Of a DNA stretch of 64,000 nucleotides, positions 1 through 9,029 are shown piece after piece. Numbering within the stretch: the first letter of the stretch is position 1; the number at the start of each line of letters is the position of its first letter. A program made the translations under genes and the position numbers. The DNA is taken from the NCBI RefSeq assembly GCF_017308975.1, contig NZ_JADWPD010000019.1, positions 1 to 64,000 of the forward strand, given 5' to 3'. Source of the stretch: Amycolatopsis sp. MtRt-6 (lineage in GTDB: Bacteria; Actinomycetota; Actinomycetes; Mycobacteriales; Pseudonocardiaceae). The notes below the pieces were generated by a model. That model had not been told where the DNA came from. It did no database searches and was given only the letters and a program-made list of their open reading frames with translations.

Positions 1-39
1 CCCGGGCCCCCCGCCGTGCTGCCGGACCCTAGGGCCAAA

Positions 40-57
40 TGGCACAATGATGTGCCA
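40..57. promoter_or_regulatory. Perfect 7-bp inverted repeat, operator-like
   Basis: TGGCACA and TGTGCCA flank the 4-base spacer ATGA and form a perfect dyad. It lies 125 bases beyond the hoxX stop, in a stretch with no recognisable gene. It could be an operator for a gene to the left of the window or a small terminator. No T tract follows. The function is inferred. Confidence 0.4.
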
Positions 58-181
58 CTTCGGCGTAGGCTCCGCCGCCGAGTCCTCTGGGAAGACAGTC
101 AGCCGAGGCCGGCGTTGTCCCGCGAGCCCGCCGTGACCTGCCGCCTTCGCCGGCCGTGCCCACCGGACCCGCCGGCCGCGG

Positions 182-1879
182 TCAGCCGACGGGTGTCTTC
201 GGGGGCCGGCGGGGGACCGGCAGCCGGGGCGGTTCCGGTGGTGCCGGGTCGGCGGGCCGGCCGGTGAGGAAGGCGCGCCGGGCGTGGGCGAAACCGTGGC
301 GGTCGTCGAAGATGTCGTGGCTCATCTCGGCGAGCTCCCGGATCCGGTAGGTCTCCAGCGGGCGGCGTTGCTCGTCGGCTTCCCGGGTCGCCCGCTTGCG
401 GCTGATCAGGGCCTTCGCGTGGCCGCCGGCGGCGAGTTCGGTGGCGTAGGCCAGTGCGTTCGCGACGAAGGCCGCGCGGTCGCTCGCGGCGAGCCGGTCG
501 ATGATCCCGATCCCGGCGGCTTCGGCGGCGGTGATCGGCTCGCAGTCGGTGGTCAGCCGGTGTGCCTGTGCTTCGCCGACCCGGTGCGGCAGCACGTAGG
601 TCCAGTATTCCGAGCCGTAGAGACCCATCTTCCGGTAGTGCGGGTTGAGCAGGACGCCGTCCCGGGCGATCACCTTGTCGGCGCCGAGAGCCAGCATGAC
701 CCCGCCCGCGCCGGCGTCGCCGGCGAGCGCGGAGACCACGACCTGGCGGGTGCAGCCGATGATGTCCCGGCAGAGGTCGTCGATCGCGGTGATGTTCCGC
801 CAGGCTTCCGCCGCGGGATCCGGGTGCGCGTCGATGACACCCAGGTGCAGGCCGTTGGAGAACACCTCGCCGCCGGCCAGGACCAGGACGTCGGTGTCCT
901 GCGCCGAGGCGTAGCGCACGGCCGCGCCGAGCCGGCGGCACTGGGCCGTGGACATCGCGCCGTTGTAGCACGCGAAGCGCACCAAGCCGACCCGGCCTGC
1001 CCGCCGGTAGCCGATGTCCCGCAGGCCGGGCGGCGCGGCGATCCGCGGCACGGGGGGAACCCGGTCCCCGAGGGCGAGAACGGCGGGGAGCTTGACCGTC
1101 GTGCCCGGGGCTTCGGGTGCCAGCCGCCGCGCATGACCGATCCACAGCGCGCCGTCGCCGGTCCGGACCAGCACGGCACTGCGCGAGCGTGCCGCGATGG
1201 TGCCGGGCTCGCCGGGCCCGGCGTCCCCGGGATGGGCGTCGAACACGGCGACCGGGACACCGGCCAGCTCGGTGTGCACGCCGGGCCGGCCGTCCGCGGC
1301 GCGGACGCGACGCAGGATGTGGCCGGTCGGGTCACCCCAGGAGAAGGCCCGGTCGGCTTGCCGGACCAGGGGCCGGTCCGCGCCCGCCCGGCTGTCCTGC
1401 CGCCGGGGCGCGAACCCGGGGTCTCCGGCCTTGGTCACGACTTCGTCGATGAGGCTCAGCGCGGCGTCGGACACCTCGGTGTTGTAGAGCGTGCTCTTGC
1501 GCGGCGGGTCGGCCGGCATCCGGAACACCCGGGTGCCCCAGACTGGCCCGCCGTCGAGCTCCCCGGTCGCCTGCAGGGCGGTGACGCCCCAGCGAGGTTC
1601 GGCGTCCATGATCGCCCAGTCGAGCGCGGACGGGCCGCGATCCCCTTCCGGACCGGGGTGGATGACGATCGTGCGGTAGCGGCGCCAGACCCCCTCGGGA
1701 ACGCGCCGGCGCAGGAACGGGCAGATGATCAAGTCGGGATCGCCTGCCGCAACCGCGGCGGCGATGTCCTGCGGATCGCGCACGGTCCGCACCGTGACGT
1801 GGTGGCCGCGGCCGCGCAGCTGGAGCCAGGCGCGTTGGCTGAGACCGTTGAACGCGGAGCACAGCAGCAGGATTTTCAA
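182..1879 (-). CDS. hoxX: HoxX-type hydrogenase maturation protein (CO-forming formyltransferase/enoyl-hydratase fusion)
   Basis: This 565-residue protein has the two-part HoxX architecture. The N-terminal half resembles 10-formyl-THF-dependent formyltransferases (HPGPEGDRGPSALDWAI at about residues 73-89). The C-terminal half resembles crotonases, with a GAGGVMLALGADKVIA oxyanion-hole stretch and LNPHYRKMG further on. Aquifex HoxX makes the CO ligand of NiFe hydrogenase from a formyl group through a formyl-CoA intermediate, under aerobic conditions. Length and domain order match the family. The upstream region carries paired repeats (1955-1990) that may be a control site. No hydrogenase or hyp gene is visible, so partner genes would have to lie to the left or elsewhere. 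The last about 25 residues are proline-rich and low in complexity. Confidence 0.85.
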   Translation of the reverse strand: MKILLLCSAFNGLSQRAWLQLRGRGHHVTVRTVRDPQDIAAAVAAGDPDLIICPFLRRRVPEGVWRRYRTIVIHPGPEGDRGPSALDWAIMDAEPRWGVTALQATGELDGGPVWGTRVFRMPADPPRKSTLYNTEVSDAALSLIDEVVTKAGDPGFAPRRQDSRAGADRPLVRQADRAFSWGDPTGHILRRVRAADGRPGVHTELAGVPVAVFDAHPGDAGPGEPGTIAARSRSAVLVRTGDGALWIGHARRLAPEAPGTTVKLPAVLALGDRVPPVPRIAAPPGLRDIGYRRAGRVGLVRFACYNGAMSTAQCRRLGAAVRYASAQDTDVLVLAGGEVFSNGLHLGVIDAHPDPAAEAWRNITAIDDLCRDIIGCTRQVVVSALAGDAGAGGVMLALGADKVIARDGVLLNPHYRKMGLYGSEYWTYVLPHRVGEAQAHRLTTDCEPITAAEAAGIGIIDRLAASDRAAFVANALAYATELAAGGHAKALISRKRATREADEQRRPLETYRIRELAEMSHDIFDDRHGFAHARRAFLTGRPADPAPPEPPRLPVPRRPPKTPVG

Positions 1880-1954
1880 CGGGCCTCCGCTCGTTGACGC
1901 TTTCGATCCCGGGGCGACCGACCGACGCTACCCGAGGCGGCGGTGAAGTCGACG

Positions 1955-1990
1955 CGGCCAACGGGGTAACCCCGTTCGGCCAACCGGGGT
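1955..1990. promoter_or_regulatory. Inverted plus direct repeats in the hoxX upstream region
   Basis: AACGGGGT (1960-1967) and ACCCCGTT (1969-1976) form a perfect 8-bp dyad around one base. The half-site recurs as a direct repeat, CGGCCAACGGGGT at 1955 and CGGCCAACCGGGGT at 1977. The block lies about 75-110 bases upstream of the hoxX ATG on the leftward strand, a plausible place for a regulator site. The binding protein is unknown. Confidence 0.45.
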
Positions 1991-2101
1991 GTTCGGCTGA
2001 AGCGCCGTGCGAAACATTCGTTTACGGCGGTGAAGTGGAGATATTTCTTCTCTCGACACGGTGTGACCGCCGGTCACCTTGCGTTTTGTCGGTCACTTTG
2101 A

Positions 2102-2113
2102 GAAAGCGCTTTC
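2102..2113. promoter_or_regulatory. LacI/GalR-like palindrome GAAAGCGCTTTC
   Basis: This is a perfect 12-bp palindrome with the central CG typical of LacI/GalR-family operators. No sugar gene or LacI gene is adjacent, and the nearest starts are more than 200 bases away. It may be a distal site for a global sugar regulator or a chance match. Confidence 0.35.
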
Positions 2114-2350
2114 AATGCACGGCGGAGCACCCTGTTCTCCTCCTCGAAAGGCCTTCCGTCGTGAGAAGTCCGGGCGGTCCGGCCGCTGCGCACCGCGGCC
2201 TGAGCCGGACTTCGCGCGTGCCACGGAAGCGGCGTGCGCCATCGGGGCCGAGCTGAAGACGGCGGTGCGGCTCTCGACGCGGCGGACGAGGTGCTCGCCG
2301 CACTCGGACGGCAGGTCGTCGGCAGGTTCGTACCGCGGAAAGGAGGCAGC

Positions 2351-2842
2351 TCAAGCGCTTGCCGGACCGGGCGGCCGAGGTTGCGCAAGAAGTGCCGCCC
2401 GGCCGGCCCCGTCGCCGGCGAAGCGCCGCTCCAGCCGGGCGAGGGTCTCGTTGCACCGCGCAATCTCGGCCGGGTCGATGTCGTCGAGCAGGCCTGCCAG
2501 AAGCTCCGACCAGGCGCCGCGGAGGACTTCGAGGTTGGTCCGGGCCAGCTCGGTGGGGTGCACCGTCACGGTCCGGCCGTGGCCCGAGCGCGTCAGCATG
2601 CCCTTGGCTTCGAGGCCGCGGAGGGCCGTGCTGACGTTCGTGCGCTGCAAGCCGGCGCGCTCGGCGATGCGGCTCGGTGCGCACCCCGGGTCCAGGTCCA
2701 CGATGCGCATGACCTGGCGCTCGGTGGCGGTGAGCGGTACGACGTCCGGCTCGGCCGGGGTGCGCAGGCGGATCAGGCGCGCGACGTTGAGCACGAGGTC
2801 GGCCAGGTCGGCGTACGGGTCCGGAGGCTGGGGGAGCGGCAC
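2351..2842 (-). CDS. MarR-family transcriptional regulator
   Basis: This 163-residue protein has a winged helix-turn-helix of MarR type. The recognition region is APSRIAERAGLQRTNVSTAL at about residues 54-73, followed by a wing with GHGRTVTVHPT. It is divergently transcribed from the PLP-dependent decarboxylase, with 38 bases between the two starts. Those 38 bases contain a near-perfect palindrome (2860-2879) that probably is its operator, so autoregulation and control of the decarboxylase are likely. The start is GTG, and its ribosome-binding site is poor. The ligand is unknown. Confidence 0.85.
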   Translation of the reverse strand: MPLPQPPDPYADLADLVLNVARLIRLRTPAEPDVVPLTATERQVMRIVDLDPGCAPSRIAERAGLQRTNVSTALRGLEAKGMLTRSGHGRTVTVHPTELARTNLEVLRGAWSELLAGLLDDIDPAEIARCNETLARLERRFAGDGAGRAALLAQPRPPGPASA

Positions 2843-2859
2843 CCCTTTACGCTACCCGA

Positions 2860-2879
2860 TAGTTATGTAAACATAATTA
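2860..2879. promoter_or_regulatory. Probable MarR operator in the divergent promoter
   Basis: TAGTTATGT and ACATAATTA flank AA and form a 9+9 dyad with one mismatch. The site is AT-rich in very GC-rich surroundings and ends one base before the decarboxylase GTG. Binding there would block both promoters. The position between a marR gene and its divergent neighbour is the usual MarR layout. Confidence 0.7.
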
Positions 2880-2880
2880 T

Positions 2881-4287
2881 GTGCCGATGAACGAAAACGA
2901 GGGTGTCCTGCGTGCGGGGCCGGCCGGTTTCGCGGAGCTCGCGGCGGTGCTCGGCGACGCCGTCCGCGATGTCGGGGCCTGGATGTCCGAGTACGGCGGC
3001 TACGACCCGCACCCCGCCCAGGACGTGCCGCTCGAACGGTTCCGGGAGGCGGCCGCGGACCTGCACCGCCGCCTGCGGGACAACTACCCGTTCTTCCACC
3101 CCCGGTACGTCGGGCAGATGCTCAAGCCGCCCCACCCGGCGGCCGTCGCCGGCTACCTGAGCGCGATGCTGATCAACCCGAACAACCACGCCCTCGACGG
3201 CGGTCCCGCCACCGCGGCCATGGAGAAGGAGGTGGTCGCGGACCTGGCGGCGATGTTCGGCCTGCCCCAGCACCTGGGACACCTGACCAGCAGCGGGACG
3301 ATCGCGAACCTGGAGGCCCTGTTCGTCGCCCGCCAGACGCACCCGGGCCGGGCGATCGCGCACAGCGCCGACGCCCACTACACCCACGGCCGGATGAGCC
3401 ACGTGCTCGGGATCGAGGCCGTCCCGGTGGCCGTCACCGCGGCCGGGACCCTCGACCTGGACGCGCTCGAAGACCTGCTCCGCACCGGCCGCGTCGGCAC
3501 GGTGGTCGCGACCACCGGGACGACGGGCCTCGGTGCCGTCGACCCCGTCGGCGAGATCGTCACCCTCGCCCGCCGGTACGGCGCCCGGGTGCACGTGGAC
3601 GCGGCCTACGGCGGGTTCTTCCGGCTCATCGCCGACGACACCGCCGACGGCGTGGCCTCGGCGCCGTTCCGCGCCATCGCCGACGCCGATTCGGTGGTCA
3701 TCGACCCGCACAAGCACGGGCTGCAGCCCTACGGCTGCGGTGCCGTGCTCTTCCGCGACCCGTCGGTCGCCGGCCTCTACCTGCACGACTCGCCGTACAC
3801 GTACTTCACCTCCGACGAGCTGCACCTCGGGGAAATCTCCCTCGAATGCTCCCGGGCCGGTGCCGCGGCCGCGGCACTGTGGCTGACGTCGCGGGTCCTG
3901 CCCCTGACCCCGGACGGGCTCGGCGCGGTGCTCCGGCCCGGGCGCCGCGCCGCGCTCGCCTGGGCAGACCTGATCGCCGGCGGTGCCGAGCTGGCGTTGT
4001 TCCAGCGTCCGCAGCTCGACATCGTCAGCTACTTCCCCGCCCGCGACACGCTTTCCGAGATCGACCGCGTCAGCGCCCACGTGCTCGAGGCCGGGATGCG
4101 TCGCCCTCCGGAGCAGGCGCTGTTCGTGGCGACGTACACGGTCACCGGCGCCGACCTCGCCCGCCGAGGTCACGCGGTGCGCGAGGACGTCCCCCGGGGC
4201 CGGATCCTGCGCAGCGTCCTGATGAAGCCGGAGAGCGAGACGCACATCCCCGGCCTGCACCGCGAAATCGCCCGGTTGAGCAGGTGA
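2881..4287 (+). CDS. PLP-dependent group II amino-acid decarboxylase
   Basis: This 468-residue fold-type I PLP enzyme belongs to the group II decarboxylase family (Tyr/Trp/Glu/Asp decarboxylases). It shows the PLP-phosphate motif TSSGTIANLEAL (about residues 138-149), the PLP aspartate in HVDAAYGGF (about 238-246) and the Schiff-base lysine in DPHKHG (about 275-280). Group members decarboxylate an L-amino acid to the amine; the substrate cannot be read from sequence. The start is GTG at 2881 or ATG at 2887. Neither has a Shine-Dalgarno site because the MarR operator abuts it, so a leaderless transcript is plausible. The divergent MarR gene suggests induction by a small ligand. The stop is 4 bases from the convergent araC stop. 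Confidence 0.85.
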   Translation: MPMNENEGVLRAGPAGFAELAAVLGDAVRDVGAWMSEYGGYDPHPAQDVPLERFREAAADLHRRLRDNYPFFHPRYVGQMLKPPHPAAVAGYLSAMLINPNNHALDGGPATAAMEKEVVADLAAMFGLPQHLGHLTSSGTIANLEALFVARQTHPGRAIAHSADAHYTHGRMSHVLGIEAVPVAVTAAGTLDLDALEDLLRTGRVGTVVATTGTTGLGAVDPVGEIVTLARRYGARVHVDAAYGGFFRLIADDTADGVASAPFRAIADADSVVIDPHKHGLQPYGCGAVLFRDPSVAGLYLHDSPYTYFTSDELHLGEISLECSRAGAAAAALWLTSRVLPLTPDGLGAVLRPGRRAALAWADLIAGGAELALFQRPQLDIVSYFPARDTLSEIDRVSAHVLEAGMRRPPEQALFVATYTVTGADLARRGHAVREDVPRGRILRSVLMKPESETHIPGLHREIARLSR

Positions 4288-4291
4288 GCCG

Positions 4292-5248
4292 TTATCGCGG
4301 CGTTCCGCTGCGCCGCCACTCGCCCGGCGTGATGTCGTACGCCGCGCGGAACCGCCGGGTGAAGTGGGTCGGGTCGCTGAAGCCCCACCGCCGGGCGATC
4401 ACCGCGATGGTGTGGCCGCGGCTGCTCGGGCGGACGAGGTCCGCGCGGGCGCCCGCCAGCCGTTCGCCGATGATCCACTGTTCGAGGCTGAAGCCCGCCT
4501 CCGCGCAGATCTTGTACAGGTAGCGCAGGGAGACGTTGTGCGCGGCCGCGATCGTCGCCGGGCGGAGGGCCGGGTCGGTGAGGTGCCGGCGCACATACGC
4601 GCGCACCCGGGTCAGCAGCGTCTGGTGCAGGACCTCGGCGGTGTGCCGGCCGGGGTGCGCGGCCGAGATGAGCAGCGCGCGGGCCAGTTCGACAGTGGCG
4701 GTGCCGAGCGCGGCGGCTCCGGCGTCGGCGCTGAGGCGGCCGGCGTCGGCGACCAGGTGGCTGACGTGGTCGGTGAACAGCCGGTTGAGCGGGCTGGCGC
4801 GCAGGTTGCCGGTGGCGTCGCGGATGACGTCGACCGGAAGGCCGAGCTGCTCGAACCGGATCTGGACGCAGCCCGCGGCGCCGGTGCCGGACCAGGAGAA
4901 CTCGTAGGGTGCCGACAGGTCCATCGCCATCAGTTCGCCCGGCTTGACCACCTCCCGCGCGGACAGCTGTTCCCGCCGGCCGTCGGCGAGCAGCTGGACC
5001 GACAGGGCGACCACCGGCTCGACGTCCTGCTTGGCCTGCTTGGCCGTGCGGGACAGCCGGATGCCCGAGGCGCGGTTGGTGAAGATGTTGGCGGGGCCGA
5101 GTTCCCAGACCCCCATGAGCGCGTGGACGTCGCCCCCGGGGTCTTCGTGGATGACGTAGCAGGGTGCGGACGCCTCCTGCATCGCCGCGTGCACGGCCTC
5201 GATCCGGTCGCCGGCCGGGAGTTCCGCGGTGTCGAGGACGAACGGCAT
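4292..5248 (-). CDS. AraC-family transcriptional regulator
   Basis: This 318-residue protein has an N-terminal AraC-binding-like (cupin) domain. Its C-terminal AraC DNA-binding domain has two helix-turn-helix units (RPATIAAAHNVSLRYLYKIC and TIAVIARRWGFSDPTHFTRRF), ending in the usual family motif ITPGEW. The ATG at 5248 was chosen because GGGAGG lies 8 bases upstream; the same frame stays open much further, which is a GC artefact. The gene is divergent from the LAL regulator with about 100-135 bases between them. The target is unknown. Confidence 0.85.
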   Translation of the reverse strand: MPFVLDTAELPAGDRIEAVHAAMQEASAPCYVIHEDPGGDVHALMGVWELGPANIFTNRASGIRLSRTAKQAKQDVEPVVALSVQLLADGRREQLSAREVVKPGELMAMDLSAPYEFSWSGTGAAGCVQIRFEQLGLPVDVIRDATGNLRASPLNRLFTDHVSHLVADAGRLSADAGAAALGTATVELARALLISAAHPGRHTAEVLHQTLLTRVRAYVRRHLTDPALRPATIAAAHNVSLRYLYKICAEAGFSLEQWIIGERLAGARADLVRPSSRGHTIAVIARRWGFSDPTHFTRRFRAAYDITPGEWRRSGTPR

Positions 5249-5383
5249 GGCGCACCCTCCCAGTGTTAGCGCTCCCATGATGCACGGTGAGCCGAGAGGC
5301 GTGCACGCACAGCCGTCCTCCCGGTTGATCCCGCTTCTACCCTTTTGTCCTGTGTTCTTCCACGGAATAACCGGACCGCGGCG

Positions 5384-8122
5384 GTGACGCTCCACGGCCG
5401 CCGAGCCGAACGCGAGCGCCTCGACCGGCTGGTCGCCACGGTGCGTGCCGGGTTGAGCGGCGCGCTGGTCCTGCGCGGCGACGCGGGGATCGGCAAGACC
5501 GCCCTGCTCGACGACGCCACCGCGCGGGCCGAGGGCCTGCGGGTCGTCCGGGTGGCCGGGGTGGCGGCGGAGACCGCGTTCCCGTTCGCGGCACTGCACC
5601 GGCTGCTGATCCCGCTGTTGAGCGCTCCGCGTGGCCTGCCCGCGGCGCAGGACCGCGCGTTGCGGGTGGCCTGCGGGCAGGCCGAAGGCCCGCCGGCCGA
5701 CCGGTTCCTGGTGGGGCTGGCGACCCTGACGTTGCTCGCCGAGGTCGCCGCCGGCGCGCCGGTGCTGTGCTGTGTGGACGACGCGCAGTGGCTGGACGAG
5801 GAGTCCCTGGGCGTGCTGGCCTTCGTCGGCCGCCGGCTGCACGCCGAGGGGCTCGGGCTGCTGTTCACCACGCGCGACGCCGTCGACGCGCTGGCCGGGC
5901 TCGAGGTGCTCGAAGTGACCGGCCTGGCCGAGGCCGACGGGGTGGAGCTGCTGCAGGCGGTGGTGACCCGGCCGGTGGACCGGCGGGTCGCCGCGCGCAT
6001 CGCGGTGGCGACCGGCGGCAACCCGCTGGCGTTGACCCTGCTGGGGCAGGAGCTGTCGGCCGACCACCTGACCGGGGCGCTGTCCCTGCCGGACCCGCTG
6101 CCCCTCGGCAGGCGGCTGGAGGAGACCTACCTGCGCCGGGTGCGTGCGCTGCCGCCGGAGACCCAGACGTGGTTGCTGGTGGCGGCGGCCGAGCCCGGCG
6201 GCGACATCGGCTACATCACCGACGCCGCCGCGCAGCTCGGCGTCCGGCTGGACGACATCGGTCCCGCGGAGGCGGCGGGCCTGCTGGTGCTCGGCACCAC
6301 CGCCGAATTCCGGCACCCGCTGGTGCGCTCCGCGGTCTACGGCGGGGCGACCAGCGCGCAGCGGCAGCGGGCGCACACCGCGCTCGCCGGCGCGACCACC
6401 CGGCCGGCCGACGCGGACCGGCGGGCCTGGCACCTGGCCGCCGCCTGCGTCGGACCCGGCGAAACGGTGGCCGTCGAGCTGGAACGGGCGGCCGACCGGG
6501 CCGGTGCGCGCGGCGGGTACGCGGCGCGCGCGGCGTTCCTGACCCGGGCCGCCGAGCTGACTCCCGAGGGGCCGGCTCGCGCCGACCGGATGCTCGGGGC
6601 CGCCGAAGCCGCGCTCCTGGCCGGGGCGCCGGTGCAGGCGCTGAAGCTGCTCGACGCGGTCGGCGTCGAGCAGGTCGGCGACGTCGGGCGGGGCCGGGCG
6701 CTGCTCGTCCGCGCGAGCACGCTGGTGGTGCTCGGCGGCGAGGGAGCGTACGCGGGAGGCTCGGCCCTGTGCCTCGACGCGGCGGCGGCGTTCGGCGAAC
6801 GGGAGCCCGAACTCGCCCGTGAAGCGCTGGTGGACGCCGTCGAGCACGCCGTGCGCGGCGGGCACCTCATCCAGGACACCACGGTGGCGCGGATCGCCCG
6901 TGCCGCCGGCGCACCCGGCGACGCGACCCTACGAGACTTGGTGTTGCGCGCGTTCACCGTGCTGGTCACGGACGGCTGCGCGCCGGCCGTGCCGCACATC
7001 CGGCAAGCCACCGACGCGCTGCTGGACCCGGCGACCCCCGCCGAGCACGTGCTGCGCCGGCACCTGGCCGGCACGACGCTCAGCATCCTGCTCTGGGACC
7101 CGGAGCGGCACCGGGCGGTGTGGCGGCGAGCCGTCGACGTCGCGCGGCAGAACGGTGCACTGTGGACACTCGTGACCGCGTTGTACTGCTCGGCCACGGT
7201 GGAGACCTACCTCGGCGACCTGGCCGCGGCCGAGGACCTGCTGGCGCAGTGCAACCAGGTCCGCGCGGCGATCGGGGCGACGGACGAGCTGTGGTCCATC
7301 CACCGCCTGCCGGAACTGCTGGCCTGGCGCACCGACGACGGCGGCCACGACGGCGCCGCCGCCGCGTTGCACGAGTCGCTGGAGGCGGCCGGCCGGCTCG
7401 GGGGCGGCTCGGTCCAGTCGCTCGTCCGCATCGGCCTGGTCGTGCTGTACCTCGGGCGGGCCGACTACGCGCGGGCCCGCGCGATCGCCCACGAGGTCGC
7501 CGAGACCGATGTGCTGAGCGTGCACTCCCGCATCCTGCCCGACCTCGTCGAAGCCGCCGTCCGCAGCGGTGACCGGGTCCTGGCGGCCGCCGCGCTGGCC
7601 AGGCTGACGCCCCGGGCCACGGCCGCCGGCACCGGCTGGGCGGCCGGGGTGCTGGCCCGCTCGCGTGCCCTGCTCGCCCCGGCCGGCACCGCCGAGCCGT
7701 ACTACCGCGAGGCGGTCACCCTGCTGTCCGCAGCGGGCGCGCGCGCCGACCTCGCGCGCGCCCACCTGCTCTACGGAGAATGGCTGCGCCGGCGGAAACG
7801 CCGCCGGGACGCCCGCGACCAGCTCCGGACGGCGCTGGAGATCTTCCAGCGGATGGGGGCACCCGGCTTCGCCACGCGAGCCGCCAAGGAACTGGTCGCC
7901 ACCGGCGAGAAGGCGCGGCGGCGGTCGCCCGAGACGGCGGGCGACCTGACCGTGCAGGAACTCGCGGTCGCGAAGCTCGCCGCCCGCGGCGCGACCAACG
8001 CCGAGATCGCCGAGCAGCTCTTCATCAGCGCTTCCACCGTCGACTACCACCTGCGGAAGGTGTTCCGGAAGCTCGGCGTGACGTCCCGCCGCCGGCTGGC
8101 CCACGTGTCCCGGCTGGAGTGA
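5384..8122 (+). CDS. LAL-type LuxR-family regulator with N-terminal AAA ATPase
   Basis: This large regulator of about 912 residues has a P-loop near the N-terminus (GDAGIGKT), a Walker B-like [11 protein letters not shown], a long helical TPR-like middle, and a C-terminal LuxR helix-turn-helix ([20 protein letters not shown], then a [14 protein letters not shown] recognition helix). This layout defines LAL regulators, which often activate secondary-metabolite clusters. The start is uncertain. GTG at 5384 gives the family-typical [10 protein letters not shown] beginning, while TTG at 5345 would add 13 residues; neither has a clear ribosome-binding site. It sits between araC and the hydrolase operon, and its target cannot be deduced. 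Confidence 0.85.
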   Translation: MTLHGRRAERERLDRLVATVRAGLSGALVLRGDAGIGKTALLDDATARAEGLRVVRVAGVAAETAFPFAALHRLLIPLLSAPRGLPAAQDRALRVACGQAEGPPADRFLVGLATLTLLAEVAAGAPVLCCVDDAQWLDEESLGVLAFVGRRLHAEGLGLLFTTRDAVDALAGLEVLEVTGLAEADGVELLQAVVTRPVDRRVAARIAVATGGNPLALTLLGQELSADHLTGALSLPDPLPLGRRLEETYLRRVRALPPETQTWLLVAAAEPGGDIGYITDAAAQLGVRLDDIGPAEAAGLLVLGTTAEFRHPLVRSAVYGGATSAQRQRAHTALAGATTRPADADRRAWHLAAACVGPGETVAVELERAADRAGARGGYAARAAFLTRAAELTPEGPARADRMLGAAEAALLAGAPVQALKLLDAVGVEQVGDVGRGRALLVRASTLVVLGGEGAYAGGSALCLDAAAAFGEREPELAREALVDAVEHAVRGGHLIQDTTVARIARAAGAPGDATLRDLVLRAFTVLVTDGCAPAVPHIRQATDALLDPATPAEHVLRRHLAGTTLSILLWDPERHRAVWRRAVDVARQNGALWTLVTALYCSATVETYLGDLAAAEDLLAQCNQVRAAIGATDELWSIHRLPELLAWRTDDGGHDGAAAALHESLEAAGRLGGGSVQSLVRIGLVVLYLGRADYARARAIAHEVAETDVLSVHSRILPDLVEAAVRSGDRVLAAAALARLTPRATAAGTGWAAGVLARSRALLAPAGTAEPYYREAVTLLSAAGARADLARAHLLYGEWLRRRKRRRDARDQLRTALEIFQRMGAPGFATRAAKELVATGEKARRRSPETAGDLTVQELAVAKLAARGATNAEIAEQLFISASTVDYHLRKVFRKLGVTSRRRLAHVSRLE

Positions 8123-8128
8123 GCCGGC

Positions 8129-8947
8129 TCAGCGCGCGGCGGCGAGGACGATCGCCGCGGTCTGGGCCGGCCGGGACATCATCGCGACGTGCGAGCTGCG
8201 CACCTCGACGACGCGCGAACCCGCTCGCCGCGCCATGTACCGCTGCGCGGCGGCGGGGATGAGCTGGTCGTCGCGGGCGACCAGGAACCACGACGGGATG
8301 GTCCGCCACGCCGGCGGCCCGGACAGCTCCTGCAGGGACCGCACGTTCGCCGGGCGCTGGGTGGCCGCCATGACCGCGGTCGTCGCCGGCGGCAGGTCAC
8401 CGGCGAAGACGTCGCGGAACACGGCTTTCTTGACGTAGCCGTCGTGGCTCGGCGTTCCGTCGGGCAGGGTGATCGGCCGCAGGTCGAGGGCGTCGAGCCC
8501 GAGCTTCGTGCCGGGGAACATGTTCTGCAGGCCCCCGACCGTGTCGCCGTCGTCGGGAGCGAACGCCGCGATGTACACCAGCGCCTTGACGCGGGGGTTG
8601 CCGGTGGCGGCATTGGTGATGACGACGCCACCGTAGGAGTGGCCGACGAGCACGAGCGGGCCTTCGAGCGCGGCGAGCAGGCTCGCCAGGGAGGCGGAGT
8701 CGGCGGCGATGCCGCGCAGCGGGTTCGCCGGCGCGATGACCGGGTAGCCCTCGCACAACAGCCGGTGGACGACGTCGTTCCAGCCGGAGGCGTCGGCGAA
8801 CGCGCCGTGCACCAGGACGATGGTCGGTTTCGGACCGCCGGGGGAAGCGGCGGCCGCGGCCGGGGCGGCGACCGCGGTCACCACCCCGGCGGCGGCCGCA
8901 CCGGCCAGGAACGTGCGGCGCCGGAGTCCGGTCGCGTCGTGGCTCAT
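8129..8947 (-). CDS. Secreted alpha/beta hydrolase with Tat signal
   Basis: This 272-residue protein begins with a twin-arginine signal (LRRRTFLAGAAAAG followed by an alanine-rich stretch), so export in folded form is expected. The mature part is an alpha/beta hydrolase with the nucleophile elbow GHSYGG, an acid in RDDQLIP and the catalytic histidine in SSHVAMMS. The closest recognisable group is the AB-hydrolase/esterase type seen in many actinomycetes. It is the last gene of a leftward run of three alpha/beta hydrolases. The substrate is unknown. Confidence 0.8.
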   Translation of the reverse strand: MSHDATGLRRRTFLAGAAAAGVVTAVAAPAAAAASPGGPKPTIVLVHGAFADASGWNDVVHRLLCEGYPVIAPANPLRGIAADSASLASLLAALEGPLVLVGHSYGGVVITNAATGNPRVKALVYIAAFAPDDGDTVGGLQNMFPGTKLGLDALDLRPITLPDGTPSHDGYVKKAVFRDVFAGDLPPATTAVMAATQRPANVRSLQELSGPPAWRTIPSWFLVARDDQLIPAAAQRYMARRAGSRVVEVRSSHVAMMSRPAQTAAIVLAAAR

Positions 8948-9029
8948 GGGATGTCCTCACTGGTCGGAACGGTTTGCCGGGGAGGGGAACCGTGGTGCGG
9001 GTGGATCACGTCGCCGAGCCGGACCCGCG

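Larger units (their letters stand above)
1880..2350. other. Gene-poor intergenic region upstream of hoxX
   Basis: This 471-base stretch holds no ORF I can support; the short open frames look like shadows. It contains the repeat block at 1955-1990 and a perfect 12-bp palindrome at 2102-2113. Base composition drops around 2000-2120, as expected for a promoter region. It separates the hoxX start from the marR stop. Confidence 0.6.

Noticed and set aside
40-57. Sigma-54 promoter (TGGCAC-N5-TTGC)
   Set aside because: The GC part of the second element does not fit, and sigma-54 is generally absent in actinomycetes. The dyad explains the sequence better.
284-1897. 537-codon rightward frame
   Set aside because: Antisense of hoxX, with compositional signs of a shadow frame.
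4292-6865. 857-codon leftward open frame covering araC and running antisense to the LAL gene
   Set aside because: Only the 4292-5248 part is AraC-like. The rest is Arg/Gly/Pro-rich antisense of a real gene, and a good ribosome-binding site marks the true start at 5248.
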